This document shows positions 1 to 11,224 of a stretch of DNA of 64,000 bases, in pieces. The notes beneath the pieces were generated by a model. The model searched no databases, had not been told where the DNA came from, and worked only from the letters and a program-made list of their open reading frames with translations. Where the stretch lies: positions 2,026,567-2,090,566 of the forward strand of contig NC_057020.1 in the NCBI RefSeq assembly GCF_000002595.2, given 5' to 3'. The position numbers were made by a program, and so were the translations under genes. Origin of the DNA: Chlamydomonas reinhardtii (taxonomy: Eukaryota; Chlorophyta; Chlorophyceae; Chlamydomonadales; Chlamydomonadaceae). Positions within the stretch are counted from its first letter, which is position 1. Each line of letters opens with the position of its first letter.

Positions 1-3000
1 CCGCCACGGCGGCGGTCGCCTGCAGCTGCCGCAGCATGGCTAGGGGCGGCGGCGCGGGGGGCCCGGCGTACTGCGGCGGCAGCAGCTCCGCGTCCAGCCC
101 TAGGTGCTTGTGCAGCAGCGCGGGCGGCAGTACGTAGTCTGTGTGGCCGTTTGAGGGGACACAGGGGACGGGGTCGGTAGTTTGTGAGTGCAACAGGAGC
201 AGTAAGAAGAGAAGGAGGAGGGGCAGCGCGGCAGCGGCAGAGTGGGCGCGGCACGGCCATGGGTGTGTTGACACGGCGCGGGCTCGGGAGGCACGGCCGC
301 CACCGCGGCCACCGCATGCCACACGGCTGGCCGCATGCGCCATGCATCTGCCGCTCCACGTCGCAACTGCATGGCCATTGACGCATCGACAGCTCGACAC
401 GCTTTTGCTCTCGACACAAACACACACGTCTCACATCTCAACCTTCTGCACTCCATCCATCCTCCAACACCTGCACCTGCACCTGCGCTTTCACCCGCGC
501 TTTCACCTACCTACGCCCCAGCCCCCAGCCCACCCACCCGCCAGCCGCACGCCCAGCTCCCACAGCACCAGGTTTTGCCGCCACCAGTCCATACGCCCGT
601 CCGTGTCGCCCGCCTCCGCCACCGGCAGCCAGGGGAAGGGCCGCGCGCCCACCGCAGCGCTGGCCTTGGCGGCGGGGCTGCTGCCGCCGCCGTCCTTGCC
701 GCCGCCGCTGTCCTTGGGCTCGCCGGGGGTGTCGGGCACGAGGTCGCGTGTGCGGTACACAACCTGTGGCAGCGAGGGTTTAGAGGAGGGGCAGGGCGAG
801 GGTTTCAGGGGCAGGGCGAGGGTTTCAGGCAGGACTAACCAGACGGGGGCCGGGAGGCCGCAGCTGCCCGCATCAAGTTTAAGAGGGAGGGAGGACACCG
901 GTACGCAGGAGGGGAGGGAGTTGGAAGGGTTGTAGATACCAACCCAAACTAAACCGAACCCAATGCAGAAGAGCGAGGGGGCACTGTGCGCGCACACACA
1001 CATACACACGCACACGCGCACACATGGCGTGTAACGCGGCGTCCATGTACGCCCCACAGGCCCGCACCTTGGTCGTCTGCCGCCGAACACGTGTCCGCTC
1101 TGTCTTGTCCACCGACTCCTCGCCTGCCCGATGAGCGGTGGCATCCCGGAGGAGTGCAGATGAATGCCGAAACATTGGCAACGCTCACACGCTCACACCT
1201 GATTCCACACCATCCACCCGGCGGTGCCCAACGCACCCCGCTTTCATACAAAACCTTTGCATACCGGTAAATGGCTGCCCCCCGGCCCCGTGCACCCAAC
1301 CAGCCCCAAGAGCAGGCTTTGAGGTCCCGGCGGTTGTCCTCAATCCCCATCGCCAAATCTGTTACCCCGGAATCCTCACTCACCCTTGGCAGGCTCTGGC
1401 GTGCTGGTCATGACAAGCAGCGGCGGCCCACTGCCCCAGGCCACCGTCTCACGCATGTCCGCAACCGCCTTCGCCGCCGCTTGCTGCTTCTCCTGTGTCT
1501 TCTGCAGCTCCTCCGCAGCCCGCCGAGACACCGCCTGTGGGCCGAGCAGAGCCAGGCGCGACGCACCCAGTGTGTTGTAGCGAGAGAGGCAAAGAGCAAG
1601 AGCGCCCAGCGCAGGTGGGTCTGCGTGCTAGCCTACTGCGTGCCAATTGCAGTGGGCGTAGAGCCCTTTGTTGCTCGGCGCCCGCCCAACCCCACCGCCC
1701 AGGACTTAAAACCCCTTTCCCTGCCCTCAACCGCCTCCGCCTGTCCTCCTGCCCGCCTCCCCCTCGCCTCCCCCTCCTCGTTCCCCTGTCCTCCGCGGCT
1801 GTCCCGCCCCGCCGCACCCGGCCCTGCCCTCAGCCCCTCACCAAGCGGTGCGACTCCGCCCGCTCCCGGAAGGCCTTCTCCGCCACCGCCACCTCCACCT
1901 GCCGCCGAGCCTCCGCCACCAGGGCAGCCACCTGCCGCCTGTGGTGGCGTCAGGGGCACGGCGGGTTTGGGCGCAGCAAGCGCAGGCGGGGCGCGAGGGA
2001 GCAGACGCAAAGAGCAAGCAGTCCAGCGCTAGCGGGGTTGAGGAGCGTGTTAAAATGCGCGCGCGCGCAATTGTGTATGTGTGCTTGGCCCGGCACGCCA
2101 AGCCACAACCGCGGGGGGATGGCACGGTCCGTCCAAGCCACCTCACTACCGCGCAGCCCGCCTCCTGGCACTCACTGCGCCTCCCGCTCCGCCCGCAGCC
2201 GCGCCACCGCCGCCGCGTTCAGCTCCTGCTCGTCCACCTCGCCGCCGCCGCCGCCGCCGCCGCTCTCACCCCCCAGTACCGCCCCCAGGCCCGCCGGCAG
2301 CGTCAGGCCAGACAACACGCCCGGCAGCGCCACGCCATCCAGCGAGCCGCTGCTCGTGCCGCTGCCGAGGGCGCCCATGCCTCCGCCCCCGCCCAGGCGC
2401 CCGGTGCCTGCGGCCCCGCCGACAGCTCCGGCTCCTGCGCCGGCCCGCGGCTGGCCCATGGAGATCTGGCTGCGCCGCACCGCGCCGTCGCCCACCCGGC
2501 TGCGGAAGCCCAGCACCACGTCTGTGTCCACACGGCCTGTGTGTGTCAGGAAAGCACAAAGGAGAGGGTCGACACCGTGCATGTGCGTGGGAAAAGATAG
2601 ACGGATGACGACCCGCCCATGCGTATGTGCGCAGGGGTGTGCGGATCCCACAACATTGCCAACAGCAACGCACGTAAGCAAGAAAAGGAGGGAGGAAAGG
2701 AGGGAGCAAGGGCCCACGCCCCGGAGCCACGAGCCCACCCACCCAGCCGCTGCAGCAACCTTACGCCAGACCTTCAGACCAGCGATGATCTCCATCGGAG
2801 CCAAAGCGGAAAGCATTTGGAACCCAAGCGGCTCAAAGCCATCGCACGCACCCGTCTCGCCCAGCTTGGCTGTCATGTCCTTCACGGCCGGCCCCGACAC
2901 GCCCACGCCAACGCCGCCCGCTGCCCGCCGCAGCGCACCGCCACCTCCTCCCGCACCCGCCGCCGCCGCAAGCGGCGGCAGCGGCAGCTCCTGCACAGTC

Positions 3001-4560
3001 CGCTGCCGCGGCCCGCCGCGCGTGTCGCCTGGCGCCAGCAGCCGCGACCCTGCGGCCCCCAGCCCCGGCACCGGCCCCAGGCCGCCGCCCGCGCCTGCCG
3101 CCGCCGCTGCCGCCGCCGCCGTGGTGCCCGCCAGCGGCATGGGCCGCTTGCTGAGCCGCTGCAGCTCCGCCGGCGCCGCCGCGCCCAGCAGCCGCGAGCC
3201 CGGCACCGGGGCGCCGGGCGGCGCGTCCGGCACCGCCGTGCTGCCGGACCGCCTGCAGTGCCCGGCATGGCCACCAAGGTTACAAACATCACGGACATAT
3301 AGGTAAAATTTCCGGTCACCCAGTCGCGTGGCGCAGACCTGCTACTCCCTACGCTGCAGTAGGCCTGCCTTCACTCCGCAGTGCTTCCCCCCCCCCAAGC
3401 GTTAAGCGGCACGCACCGCAGGATTGTGGCCGCGTCCGGGTCCTTGCGCCACTCCCCGAGCACCGCCGCCGCCGCCCCCCCGAACCGCCGCTGCAGGCCC
3501 ACCACCGAGCCCGGCTCCTCCGCCGCAGCCGCCGCGCCAGTCACGCCGCCTGCTTTGAGGCCCTTCAGCTCCCAGCCCAGCGGCGCCGACAGCCCTTCAA
3601 GTACCGCCTCCAGCTTGGACCCCTGTCAGCGCATACCGTACGTGTCGCGACTTTGCCTCAGGCGCACACAGGTGTCACGGGCTGGGCCACGTGCTTCCGG
3701 AGCACGCCCCGACTGGTACGGCACCATCCTCGTCGCATCGCCGTCTAGCCAGCGGTCTCCACAACACAGCCCTCCTCTTCTGCCACACGGATTCGCCCGG
3801 TCCAGCCTCAACCCCCATCTTGTGTCATCGGTCGGCAACTCGGTATGGACACGCAGCTGACTACCGCCCCCCGCCCCTTACTACTGGCGCGCTATTCTTG
3901 CATCTCGTGACCGGGTGGGCTTTCGGATGGCGATAGGACTTTTCCGCTGGGCTCGGACCCCCGCCTCTCCCCCCTTTTGCATTGGGTTCGGTTTAGTTTG
4001 GGCTAGTACCTACAACCCTCCCGCCCCTCCAACTCCCACCCACCCACGCCCACCTTGAGCAGGTCGCGGCGCATGGGCAGTCCGGCCATGACGTCCAGCA
4101 GCAGCCGCAGCATGGTGGCCTGGCCGTCCCACAGCGCGTCCTGGGCGGGGCAGGGGGGGGAGTGGGGCGAGAGGTTGGGGAGGGGGCAATGCGCGGGGCG
4201 GAGTGGAGGGAAGGGGCCGTGGCAGGCAGCCACTGGGTGATGGGGATGTGGGTTAGGAATGCAACAGGGCCGCAGCGTCGCAACCCGCTGCCCGCGGCAC
4301 CCCCAGGTTGCACGCCTCACGCCTCCCTCTCCCTCTTCCTCTTCCTCTCCCTCTCCCTCCCCCTGCCCCCTGCCCCCGCACCTGCAGCCAGGCCGCCAGG
4401 CAGTCCAACACGCGGCTGTTCTGCAGCAGGCGCCACAGCACGTCCAGGGCGGTGCGCCGCAGCGCCTCCAGAGCCGCACGCCGCACGCGCCAGTCGCCGC
4501 ACGCCGCCATCTGCTGCTGGAAGATATTGACCTGTGTGTGTTTGTGTGTGTTTGTGTGTG

Positions 4561-4604
<44 letters not shown>

Positions 4605-5916
4605 ACTGTCTGTGTGCGCGTGTGCGTGTGGGCGTGTCTTGGTCTTAGCACTGCAGGGCTTGCCGGCACCGGTCAGGAGCTACAGCCCTTGCGCAAGAGC
4701 TGATTTCCCCCACGGTGCACTGTCATGGACCCTGTTCCAGGCCCTCTCGCCACAGCCTGCTGGCTCCCAGGGCAGCGCCAAGTCTGTGCCCCTTGTCGCA
4801 CACATGCAAGGACGTGCCGGCTCCTCCACCAAACACATCCCAGTCCACCCACCACGGAAATGGGCACGCCCGCAATGCCGCCCGTGTCCGGCAGCAGCAG
4901 CGACCCGATTTTAGCAAGCTGCGCCGCCCGCGCCGCCTCCTCGGCGTCATCAAACACGAACCACGAGCCGCCGGCAGCCCCTCCCGCATCCGTCCCCCAT
5001 CTCCCCGCGCCTGGTCCCCCGGATGCAGCATGCGCCACAGCCGCCGCGCCTGGCCCCGCCCCCGCCGCCGCTCCAGCGTGCATGCCGTGCCCGGGGCGCG
5101 CGGCGGCGGCGGGGTTGAATGGGGCCGGCGCGCCGCCGGCGCGCACGTCGCCTCCATGCCCACCTGCCAACATGGGTGCCCTGTCGCGCTCCGGCCCCTT
5201 CGTCCGTTTGCTCGCTAATGAGAGCCTATCGCTGATGGCCTTTGTGAAGGCTCGGGCCTCCTTGCGGACTGCCTCCTGGGGGCAGGCTGCGGCCCAGGCC
5301 AGCGCGCGCACGTGCTCGCGGTCGAGCACCTGGTCTGACACGGAGAACACATCGGGCATGGCGGAGGCCGCCGCGTCCGCCGCGTCCTGTACGTTTTGGG
5401 TTAGGGCGCGTAAGCTTGTGAGTTTGCGGGAGGCGGGAGGGTCGATGTGAGAAGAATGCGGAGTTCACGGCATGCCGCCGGGACGTCGGCTCGACTGGCG
5501 GAGAAACAGGCTAGCCGTGTCAAAGCACAGCATGCCACACCACACACCTCCTGGCAGCCAAACCCCCAGGGAAAGGGAGCCCACCCATATGCTCACATCA
5601 CAAGCAGGGCACTGCCCACCTTTTGGGTTTGTGCTTCCGCGGGGCCTGGTGACGCAAGGGCTGTCCCTGCAGCGGCCTCGGAACTAGTCGTCTCCGCGCC
5701 ATTGAGGCTGAGCTCCACAGCCAGCGCGTCCTGCCGGTTCCGCAGCGCTTCTAGCTTGTTAAGCTGCTCCTGGAAGAGGTCCACGCTTGCAAGCACCGCG
5801 TCTCGTTGCGGTGGCGAGCTGCTCTCATTCGCAAAGCCCGCAAGCTTGCTTGCAAGCTCTCGCGCAGCAGATAATGAGAATGCTCCATCCGTAAGTTTCA
5901 TTATATTGGATTCCAT
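1..5916 (-). CDS. Uncharacterised large multi-exon protein (3' end outside window)
   Basis: I do not recognise the family. The start is ATG at 5916 (MESNIMKLTDGAFSLSAA). Coding blocks with matching splice sites are about 5916-5620, 5386-4856, 4531-4382, 4140-4054 and 3622-3416. Less sharply bounded blocks follow near 3272-2775, 2540-2172, 1965-1845, 1545-1395, 770-510 and 135-1. The first five join in phase. The N-terminal part is helical and Leu-rich (DLFQEQLNKLEALRNRQDAL). Exon 3 is a helical block (ALEALRRTALDVLWRLLQ) that could belong to an alpha-solenoid. Blocks near 1.9 and 1.5 kb look like coiled coil (AALVAEARRQVEVAVAEKAF; RRAAEELQKTQEKQQAAAKA). Between these lie long Ala/Gly-rich linkers typical of volvocine proteins. 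No catalytic motif or membrane segment is visible. Existence of the gene is well supported by phase-consistent exons; its function is unknown. Confidence 0.7.
928..968 (-). repeat. Dispersed 40-bp repeat, copy 1
   Basis: On the minus strand this reads GCATTGGGTTCGGTTTAGTT followed by TGGGTTGGTATCTACAA. Near-identical copies lie at about 3979-4018, 9684-9726 and (more diverged) 61450-61490. Here it sits in an intron of the uncharacterised gene. Confidence 0.7.
3979..4018 (+). repeat. Dispersed 40-bp repeat, copy 2
   Basis: Same core as the copy at 928-968, in the opposite orientation (GGTTTAGTTTGGGCTAGTAC). It lies in another intron of the same gene, just downstream of the exon ending at 4054. 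Confidence 0.7.
4531..4630. repeat. TG microsatellite with TTTG interruptions
   Basis: About 75 bases of alternating TG with interspersed TTTG, grading into GTGTGCGCG. It starts directly at the 3' splice site of the exon that begins at 4531 on the minus strand, so the polypyrimidine tract of that intron is a CA repeat. Confidence 0.9.
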
Positions 5917-6933
5917 CCTGAGCAAGCACGGTGCCGACCCGGCAGCTGAGCCCGAAGTCGCGCCCTGCTTATGGTAGGGGTTGCCCTAGCATATGTGTTG
6001 TTTTATTGTATCGCCATTACATGTGCAAGGTTTTCTTAGCATTCCCAAGGCCGAGCCTTGAAACTTTGGCGGCATTTTGCAGCTGTGCTTCTATGGTTGC
6101 TTAAGCTTTGCTATGTTACCATGGAGTCGTATTGCTTCAATGCATGTAATGTTAAGGTAGTCGGTGTGCTGGTACTAGATTGCTGGTGACACGGGACCAA
6201 ACAATGGGGCACGTCCTGCCACGCTTCCCCACGCGCGCCCCAGGTGTCCCGCTGACTGCTTCGTTGCCCTTGGTGACGACGTGGTAGACGATCAGCAAAC
6301 GACCCACACGCGAACGAGCTGCACATGGCCCTGCCCACGCCGCCCTGTCGCACCCCAGCCCCGACACAGAGCAAGGCTTCAAGCAAGCCGTACGCGACTC
6401 GTTCAACTACGCCTCTCCTACGGCATCCCGAGCCAAGGTGCTCAAGATGCCAGAAAACGGCTGGTAAATGGAGGCTAGGATATATACAGCGAAAGGGGCT
6501 GGTCGTTGTGGTCTTGGCTAGCGGGAAAGGGGCAGCACGCGCCGGACACTAGCAAGACTACTGCACTGGTATCTGCCAGCGCGCCACAGGAACAGGCCAG
6601 CCCTGTTGCGCGAAGCGCATGTCCTGCAGCGTCTTAAGCCGTTAAGCGTCCAAGAAACAAAACGTCTGCGGTAGAGCGCCGTCTCCGGGCGTCCACCTTG
6701 CGCCCCTCCACGTCTCCACCTGCTTCCGCACTGCTCGGGGACAATAGTTGACCAAGCCCGTAGCTCGGCTGCATGGCGTTCGGGACTGCGGTTACGGCTG
6801 TAAGGTCGCACGAAACCAACGCCATCCAAATGCAGGCTGGGAATTGGGAAACATCAACAGCCCGGCGTCACCGTGACCAGCATGACGTCCAAAGGCTACG
6901 CGTCGAGTGGGAGAGGCCGAAAGGCATGACAAG
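5917..6933. other. Intergenic region upstream of the uncharacterised gene
   Basis: About 1 kb without a convincing gene. AT-richer than its surroundings near 5990-6130, which fits a promoter or 5' UTR for the minus-strand gene starting at 5916. No clear TATA box or tRNA was identified. Confidence 0.4.
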
Positions 6934-7182
6934 GGACAAGTGTTCCCCGGTCACGGGAAAAGGGGCTGAGCCCCTCCACAGTCTGAGGCCGAACAACCTC
7001 ATCGCCCGGACATAGCCGGGGTCGGTTTCCACAGGCACATAGCCAAACCAGGTGCCTATCTAGCAGTCGCGATGCCGCAGCAGAGCCAACCGCAGCCAGA
7101 CGCAGCACAGTTGTCAACAGCCGCACTACTTGTCATGCCGCTACGCAAGCCCTGCCAGCTCCACCGCGGACCGCTTCCTAGA
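6934..7182 (-). mobile_element. Fanzor-element 3' terminal block, left arm of inverted repeat
   Basis: This 250-bp block is an almost exact inverted copy of 16814-17062; I saw one substitution plus small end differences. It contains the same stem-loop array: CCCGG/CCGGG, GAGG/CCTC, GGGGC-TCA-GCCCC and TTCCC/GGGAA, ending ACACTTGTCC. It abuts a second, more diverged block of the same kind at about 7200-7345. The pair of inverted blocks bounds the whole 10-kb nest, either because two copies of one element family inserted in opposite orientation or because they are the ends of a composite unit. Confidence 0.75.
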
Positions 7183-7210
7183 CACCGCCAGCCGGCTCAC
7201 CATTCCCAAG

Positions 7211-7325
7211 GACAAGATCCCTCGCAAGGGAAAAGTGGGCTGAGCCCACGCCACGTCCTCCGTCTGAGGCCGAAGGTTCCGATACTAGCCTCATCTCCCG
7301 GACATAGTTGGGGTCGGTTTGTGCA
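7211..7325 (-). ncRNA. Candidate structured RNA or end-hairpin array, copy C
   Basis: Read on the minus strand, the block has a hairpin near the conserved CTATGTCCGGG, then GAGGC/GCCTC, GTGGGC-TCA-GCCCAC and CCCT/AGGG. It lies about 170-290 bp downstream of the stop codon of the minus-strand Fanzor-like copy, the position where TnpB and Fanzor guide RNAs are known to lie relative to the nuclease gene. Stem 3 differs from the 16966-17061 copy by two compensatory base-pair changes. Transcription is not shown. Subterminal transposon hairpins are the main alternative. Confidence 0.45.
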
Positions 7326-7498
7326 GGCACCGCCCGCCATATATGCCCAGTCGCGCCCAGCTATCAAGCAGTAGCGCAGCAGGCAGCAGGCCAACCAGAC
7401 AGCAAGGAAAAACTCTCAACACCCCTGCCGCTGCAGCCGACTGCCCGCTACGCCATGCTCGTCAGCACAGGTCGCTAATCAGACAACACCGGCAGGTC

Positions 7499-9440
7499 TC
7501 AACCTGCGCGCCGGCGCCGCTTTGAAGGCGGCGCCGCGCTGTCCTCCTCCACGTGGCCTTGCCCGCCCCCTCTGCTCCAAACATGTATGCGCGCCGCCAC
7601 TGCCGCTGGGCCCAGGGCCGCCCGTGCCGCCGCCACCACCGGGCCCAACGCCGTGGCCGCTGCTGTTGCCGCCGGTAGGCGCGGTGCCACCGCCGCCGCC
7701 AACGCCGTCTCCAGGCCCTGCACCGCCGCCACCGCCGCCAGCAGGTCGCAGGGCTGCAGGCCGCGGTTTGCCAAGCAGCATCTCCATCAGCGCGTGCCGC
7801 ATGTTTGTAGCCGAGCTGGCGTCGCGGCCCTGCAGTTTGTGGTGCTGGAACACCGTTGTGTATGGAGGTAGTGAGAACTACCGGGTTTGGAAGGCAAGGC
7901 CATGTAAATAGTCGGTGTCGCCGCCGGAGGCTCCACCCGACCCTACCATGCCCGACGCCAGCGCAGGTGCCAGCTTGTCGGAAGACTCGTATACAGTTAC
8001 AGTAACCCGATGTTGAGGACACAGTCAGAACCCTCACTAACAGCACAGATTGCTGCACACAGCGCCAGAGCTGTGCCCCGGGCGGTTACGCCAGGTGTAA
8101 CGCCCCAGAGTCGGACAGACAGACAGAGACTCTGCCGGCACGTACCAGGAGTGCCACGGACTCAGACGTCCCACGTTGTAAGCCCCAGACTTGGCACTAC
8201 ACAGTTCAACATGCAAACAGGGCGTGTGTCATCCCGTGTGTCACCCCGTGTCATCTCCAAACCGCCCTGTGTCACCCCGTGTCATCGCGTGTCATCATGT
8301 CCAAACCGACCTGCCGCCCCAATCCTGCCATCCCACTTACCCACACAGTCCCGCAGTGTTGGCATCGCGGGCACGCGAGCCACCAAACGGAATCACAACT
8401 TCCAGGCAGCGCTGCCCGTTACCAAGCAGGCGCCGTCCGCACTTCGCACACACCTGCTCAGACACAGAGATAGGGTCGGGCCAGGTACGGTACGTGTGCA
8501 TTGAGCGTTGTGCGCATTGCTTTGTGAAGATCACAGCGTACCTGGCTGGTGTAGTATTCGTCCACGTAGACTACCAGGTGGGCGTACTTGTCCACCAGCA
8601 GACGCAGCAGCGCCCGGTTTAAGCCCCTGCCTGACCTGAATTGCGAAGTGAGTGAGTGGATGACGGTGAGTGGGTGAGTGAAGGTGGGTGAGTGAGTGCG
8701 TTGCTGAGCGAGTGGCCGGGTGAGTGAGTGGCTGAGTGAGCCAAGGACCAGATCCCCTGCCTGACCTGCTGACGCAGCCGCCGTGGCCAGTGTTGGGGTT
8801 GCCCTAGCCGACGATGACCTCCTCCTTGGGCCTTCCCCCAGCCAGCTGCTGCGCCGTTTGCTCGAGGACCTGGACGGCCATGACGTTGTGCGGTGAGTTG
8901 TTTGCATGAGCTGTACAGGGCACGCTTGCAACCTGGGCCAGACGGAGTTAGCAACCAACGCGCACCTTCTGGCTGCGAATGTAAACAGTCAAGCGCCACC
9001 GCCGCTGGCCCCACTGCCGGTAATGGCGAAGGAGCTGCCAGCCCTATCCCACCGCTGCCGCTGTATAGGTACTGAATGCGGAGTGTGTGGTCAGCTGCAT
9101 ACGCCACCCGCGCACTTGGGATCCCGGCCTGCCACCGCTGGAGCGCTGGCTGCTCCTGCAGACGCGCCTCCTGCCAACACTGGCGCTCTGATTGGCCAGC
9201 AGTGCGCTTGCGGTAACCAGCACCAGACACACGCGCGTAGCACTTGCGCTGCTCCCTGCGCCGCTTGGTCGCTGCATGCCTCTGCTTCCGCGAACGGCGG
9301 CCGCGCCAACCGCGCGGCTTTCGCCGCCACCGCCCACGGGCACACCCTCGCCTCCCGCGCCCCCTCGGCTGCCCCCGCTGGCGCTTCCGCCACACATTAG
9401 CTCGCCCGACGAGGAAAAAGGACCGAGGCAGTGGCAACGG
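7499..9440 (-). pseudogene. Fanzor-like RNA-guided nuclease, degraded copy
   Basis: The pieces align in order with the plus-strand copy at 15146-16467. An Arg-rich block followed by SGAGYRKRTAGQSERQCWQE and IPSARVAYAADHTLRIQYLY lies at about 9440-9060. RQWGQRRWRLTVYIRSQK is at 9030-8963, and VLEQTAQQLAGGRPKEEVIV at about 8873-8770. LVDKYAHLVVYVDEYYTSQ (8625-8541) leads to the zinc-ribbon half CAKCGRRLLGNGQRC (about 8455-8340). The RuvC III motif GRDASSATNMRHAL is near 7830, and a Gly-rich linker leads to PPSKRRRRAG and stop at 7499. Relative to the plus copy there is at least one in-frame stop and one frameshift, and the Gly tract has shifted frame, so this copy is dead. It retains more N-terminal sequence than the plus copy. 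RuvC I was not located. Confidence 0.75.
8640..8760. repeat. GTGA-type low-complexity intron
   Basis: Imperfect GTGAGTGAGTGG repeats lie between two coding blocks of the minus-strand Fanzor-like copy. The plus copy has no intron at this point, so the tract was probably inserted or expanded later. Confidence 0.6.
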
Positions 9441-9683
9441 AGATGGTCCCCCCGAAGGTCAGCCTCAGCAGGCACGCCAGCCACGCACGCGTCTTCATCC
9501 AGCAGCCAACACACAGCACAGATGAAGAGCCGGACTACTCCTGCTGCTGCTGGTGCTGGTGCTGCTGCCTATGTCGACCGCCCATGTCGACAGGAGCATG
9601 CAGGGCCTCTTTGCCTAGGAGCCACAAGCGAGCCCGCTGGCCTCCCTCCCTGCCTCCGCCCTCCTGCCCCCTCCTCGCTCTAT

Positions 9684-9726
9684 TGCATTGAGTTTGGTTT
9701 AGTTTGGGCTGGTATCTACAACCACC
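9684..9726 (+). repeat. Dispersed 40-bp repeat, copy 3
   Basis: Core TTTGGTTTAGTTTGGGCTGG followed by TATCTACAACC. Same repeat as at 928-968 and 3979-4018. Confidence 0.7.
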
Positions 9727-9740
9727 CCCCTCCCGCTCAC

Positions 9741-10045
9741 CCCAATGGCGGCTGCGGCGCTCGAGCGGCTGCCCACCCGCGTCTTGACGATCCAGTTCTT
9801 GTTGATCTGTGGCGACATGCGGCTGAGGTTCATGAGTGTGAGGTGCGGTCAGCTCCAAGCCCCAATGTGCCAAAGACCCAGAACCCCGGCGATGTCACTG
9901 TGGGACTCGCCCGCTTCGGGTGTCGGGCGTGTGGAAGCCTCATGCACCCTCCAAGCCCCAGTTAAAGCGCGCCGGGTCACTGGTCAGCACCATCGTCTGC
10001 ACCCGCTGCTGTTCACCCCACGTATTTGGCCTGCGCCCCCCTAGC
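9741..10045 (-). other. Possible orphan exons, function unknown
   Basis: Two short minus-strand segments look coding. About 9822-9741 reads RMSPQINKNWIVKTRVGSRS and ends at a good GTGAGC donor. About 10045-9960 reads WGEQQRVQTMVLTSDPARFNW and then stops. They lie upstream of the degraded Fanzor-like copy and could be its divergent 5' exons or a captured fragment of a host gene. I could not place them in a family. Confidence 0.25.
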
Positions 10046-10261
10046 GCAGCGGTTCAGGGAGGGGCGAAACCCCCAAGGAACTGGCCAGGAACTGACTGGG
10101 AGTGAGGATTATTAGGACTTCCACACGCTCCGTAACTCCGTTGCTCCGTTGCCTGCCCGGCCGCTGCATGCGTGTCCCAGCTTTCGGACTAGGACCAGAG
10201 CACGCCTCTGGCACACGCCGTTTTGCAGTGCTTTTCTGATCAACCAGGACCTGGCGGCAGC

Positions 10262-10385
10262 GCAGGGCCTGGGCCCAGCAGTGGCGGCGTGCATGTGCGT
10301 AGCAGAGGGGGCGGGCAAGGCCACGTGGAGGAGGAGCGCGCGGCGCCGCCCGAGAACCGGCGCCGGCGCGCGGTTGAGACCTGCC
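10262..10385 (+). pseudogene. Solitary Fanzor C-terminal tail
   Basis: Reads HVRSRGGGQGHVEEERAAPP and continues into a basic RRRRA stretch, homologous to the last 30-40 residues of the other copies. No zinc ribbon or RuvC motif precedes it, so this is a 5'-truncated remnant. It is followed at the usual distance by a stem-loop block (10561-10656). Part of it (from 10337) lies inside the 888-bp duplication. Confidence 0.65.
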
Positions 10386-11224
10386 GGTATCTGGTTTGCA
10401 ATCTTTGCAGGCGACCACAGCGTGGCACGGTGTGTGGTAGGCCGCAGCAGTGAGGAATGTTGTGGCTAGAGGAGTTTCTGCTGCTGGTTGCCCTGTGCTG
10501 GCTGTGCTGTTGCTTGGCAGCGGAACGTGGCGGGACGCATGGCGGGCCGTGCCTGTACAAACCGACCCGCCCCGGCCACCGTATGTCCGGGAGATGAGAT
10601 AGACGCTTGCAGCCTCAGACTGGAGACGTAGCGTGGGCTCAGCCCACTTTTCCTGTCCTCAAAACGCGTAATATTACTTGCTATTTCCTATTGTAGAAAA
10701 ATAGGCAGCAGGTAAAACTCGGCCGGAGTGAGAAGCGACCTCGCGCGTCCATGGACTTTAATTGACTGGCGACTGTGGCGACTCGTTGCGAGGTAAAGGG
10801 CCCGAGGTGCAGAATTAAGAGGAAAGTCATACTGGACTACACCAGGCAAAAGACCACCGCGCAAACTAGGTACCAAGTCTACTGAACCAGCCAGTTTTGC
10901 CTGCGTCAGGGGTGTGGGGCTGAGTCCCAGGCCGTCGGCTGTGGCTGCAGGCACGGCTAAAGGAGCAGCCGGCGCTCAAGCGCTGTCAGGCGGGGATACC
11001 CAGCGCGCGGGTGGCGTCAGCAGCTGACCATGAGCGGCGAATACGCTACCTCTACTCTGGAGGTGGCGTGGACGCGGCGGCGGCGGCCGGGTCTGCGCCT
11101 GCGCCGGTGCAACAGTACGGGCTGTGGCACCTACTCCGTTTCTACCGGCAGTGGGGCCAGCGGCGGTGGCGCCTGACTGTCCATGTGCGGACGCAGAAGG
11201 TGGGGGTTGAGGGGAGGGGGCCAG
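10337..11224 (+). repeat. 888-bp direct duplication, left copy
   Basis: Matches 14532-15419 at a fixed offset of 4195 over its whole length; I saw one mismatch (T at about 10809 against C). It contains the Fanzor tail remnant, a stem-loop block, spacer, and the first retained Fanzor exon. The two copies flank the LINE fragment exactly, so the best reading is a very long target-site duplication made at LINE insertion. Confidence 0.85.
10561..10656 (+). ncRNA. Candidate structured RNA or end-hairpin array, copy D (left)
   Basis: Contains CCCGG..CCGGG, GAG..CTC, then GTGGGC-TCA-GCCCAC followed by TTTTCC. It lies about 180 bp downstream of the solitary Fanzor tail. The terminal CCC/GGG hairpin of the other copies is absent here, and the sequence passes directly into TGTCCTCAAAACGCG, a flank shared with the copy ending at 17062. 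Confidence 0.4.

Noticed and set aside
1495-3306. Long plus-strand frames opposite the uncharacterised gene
   Set aside because: Ala/Pro/Arg-rich antisense frames expected from GC-rich codons; the minus strand has matching splice sites and ordered helices.
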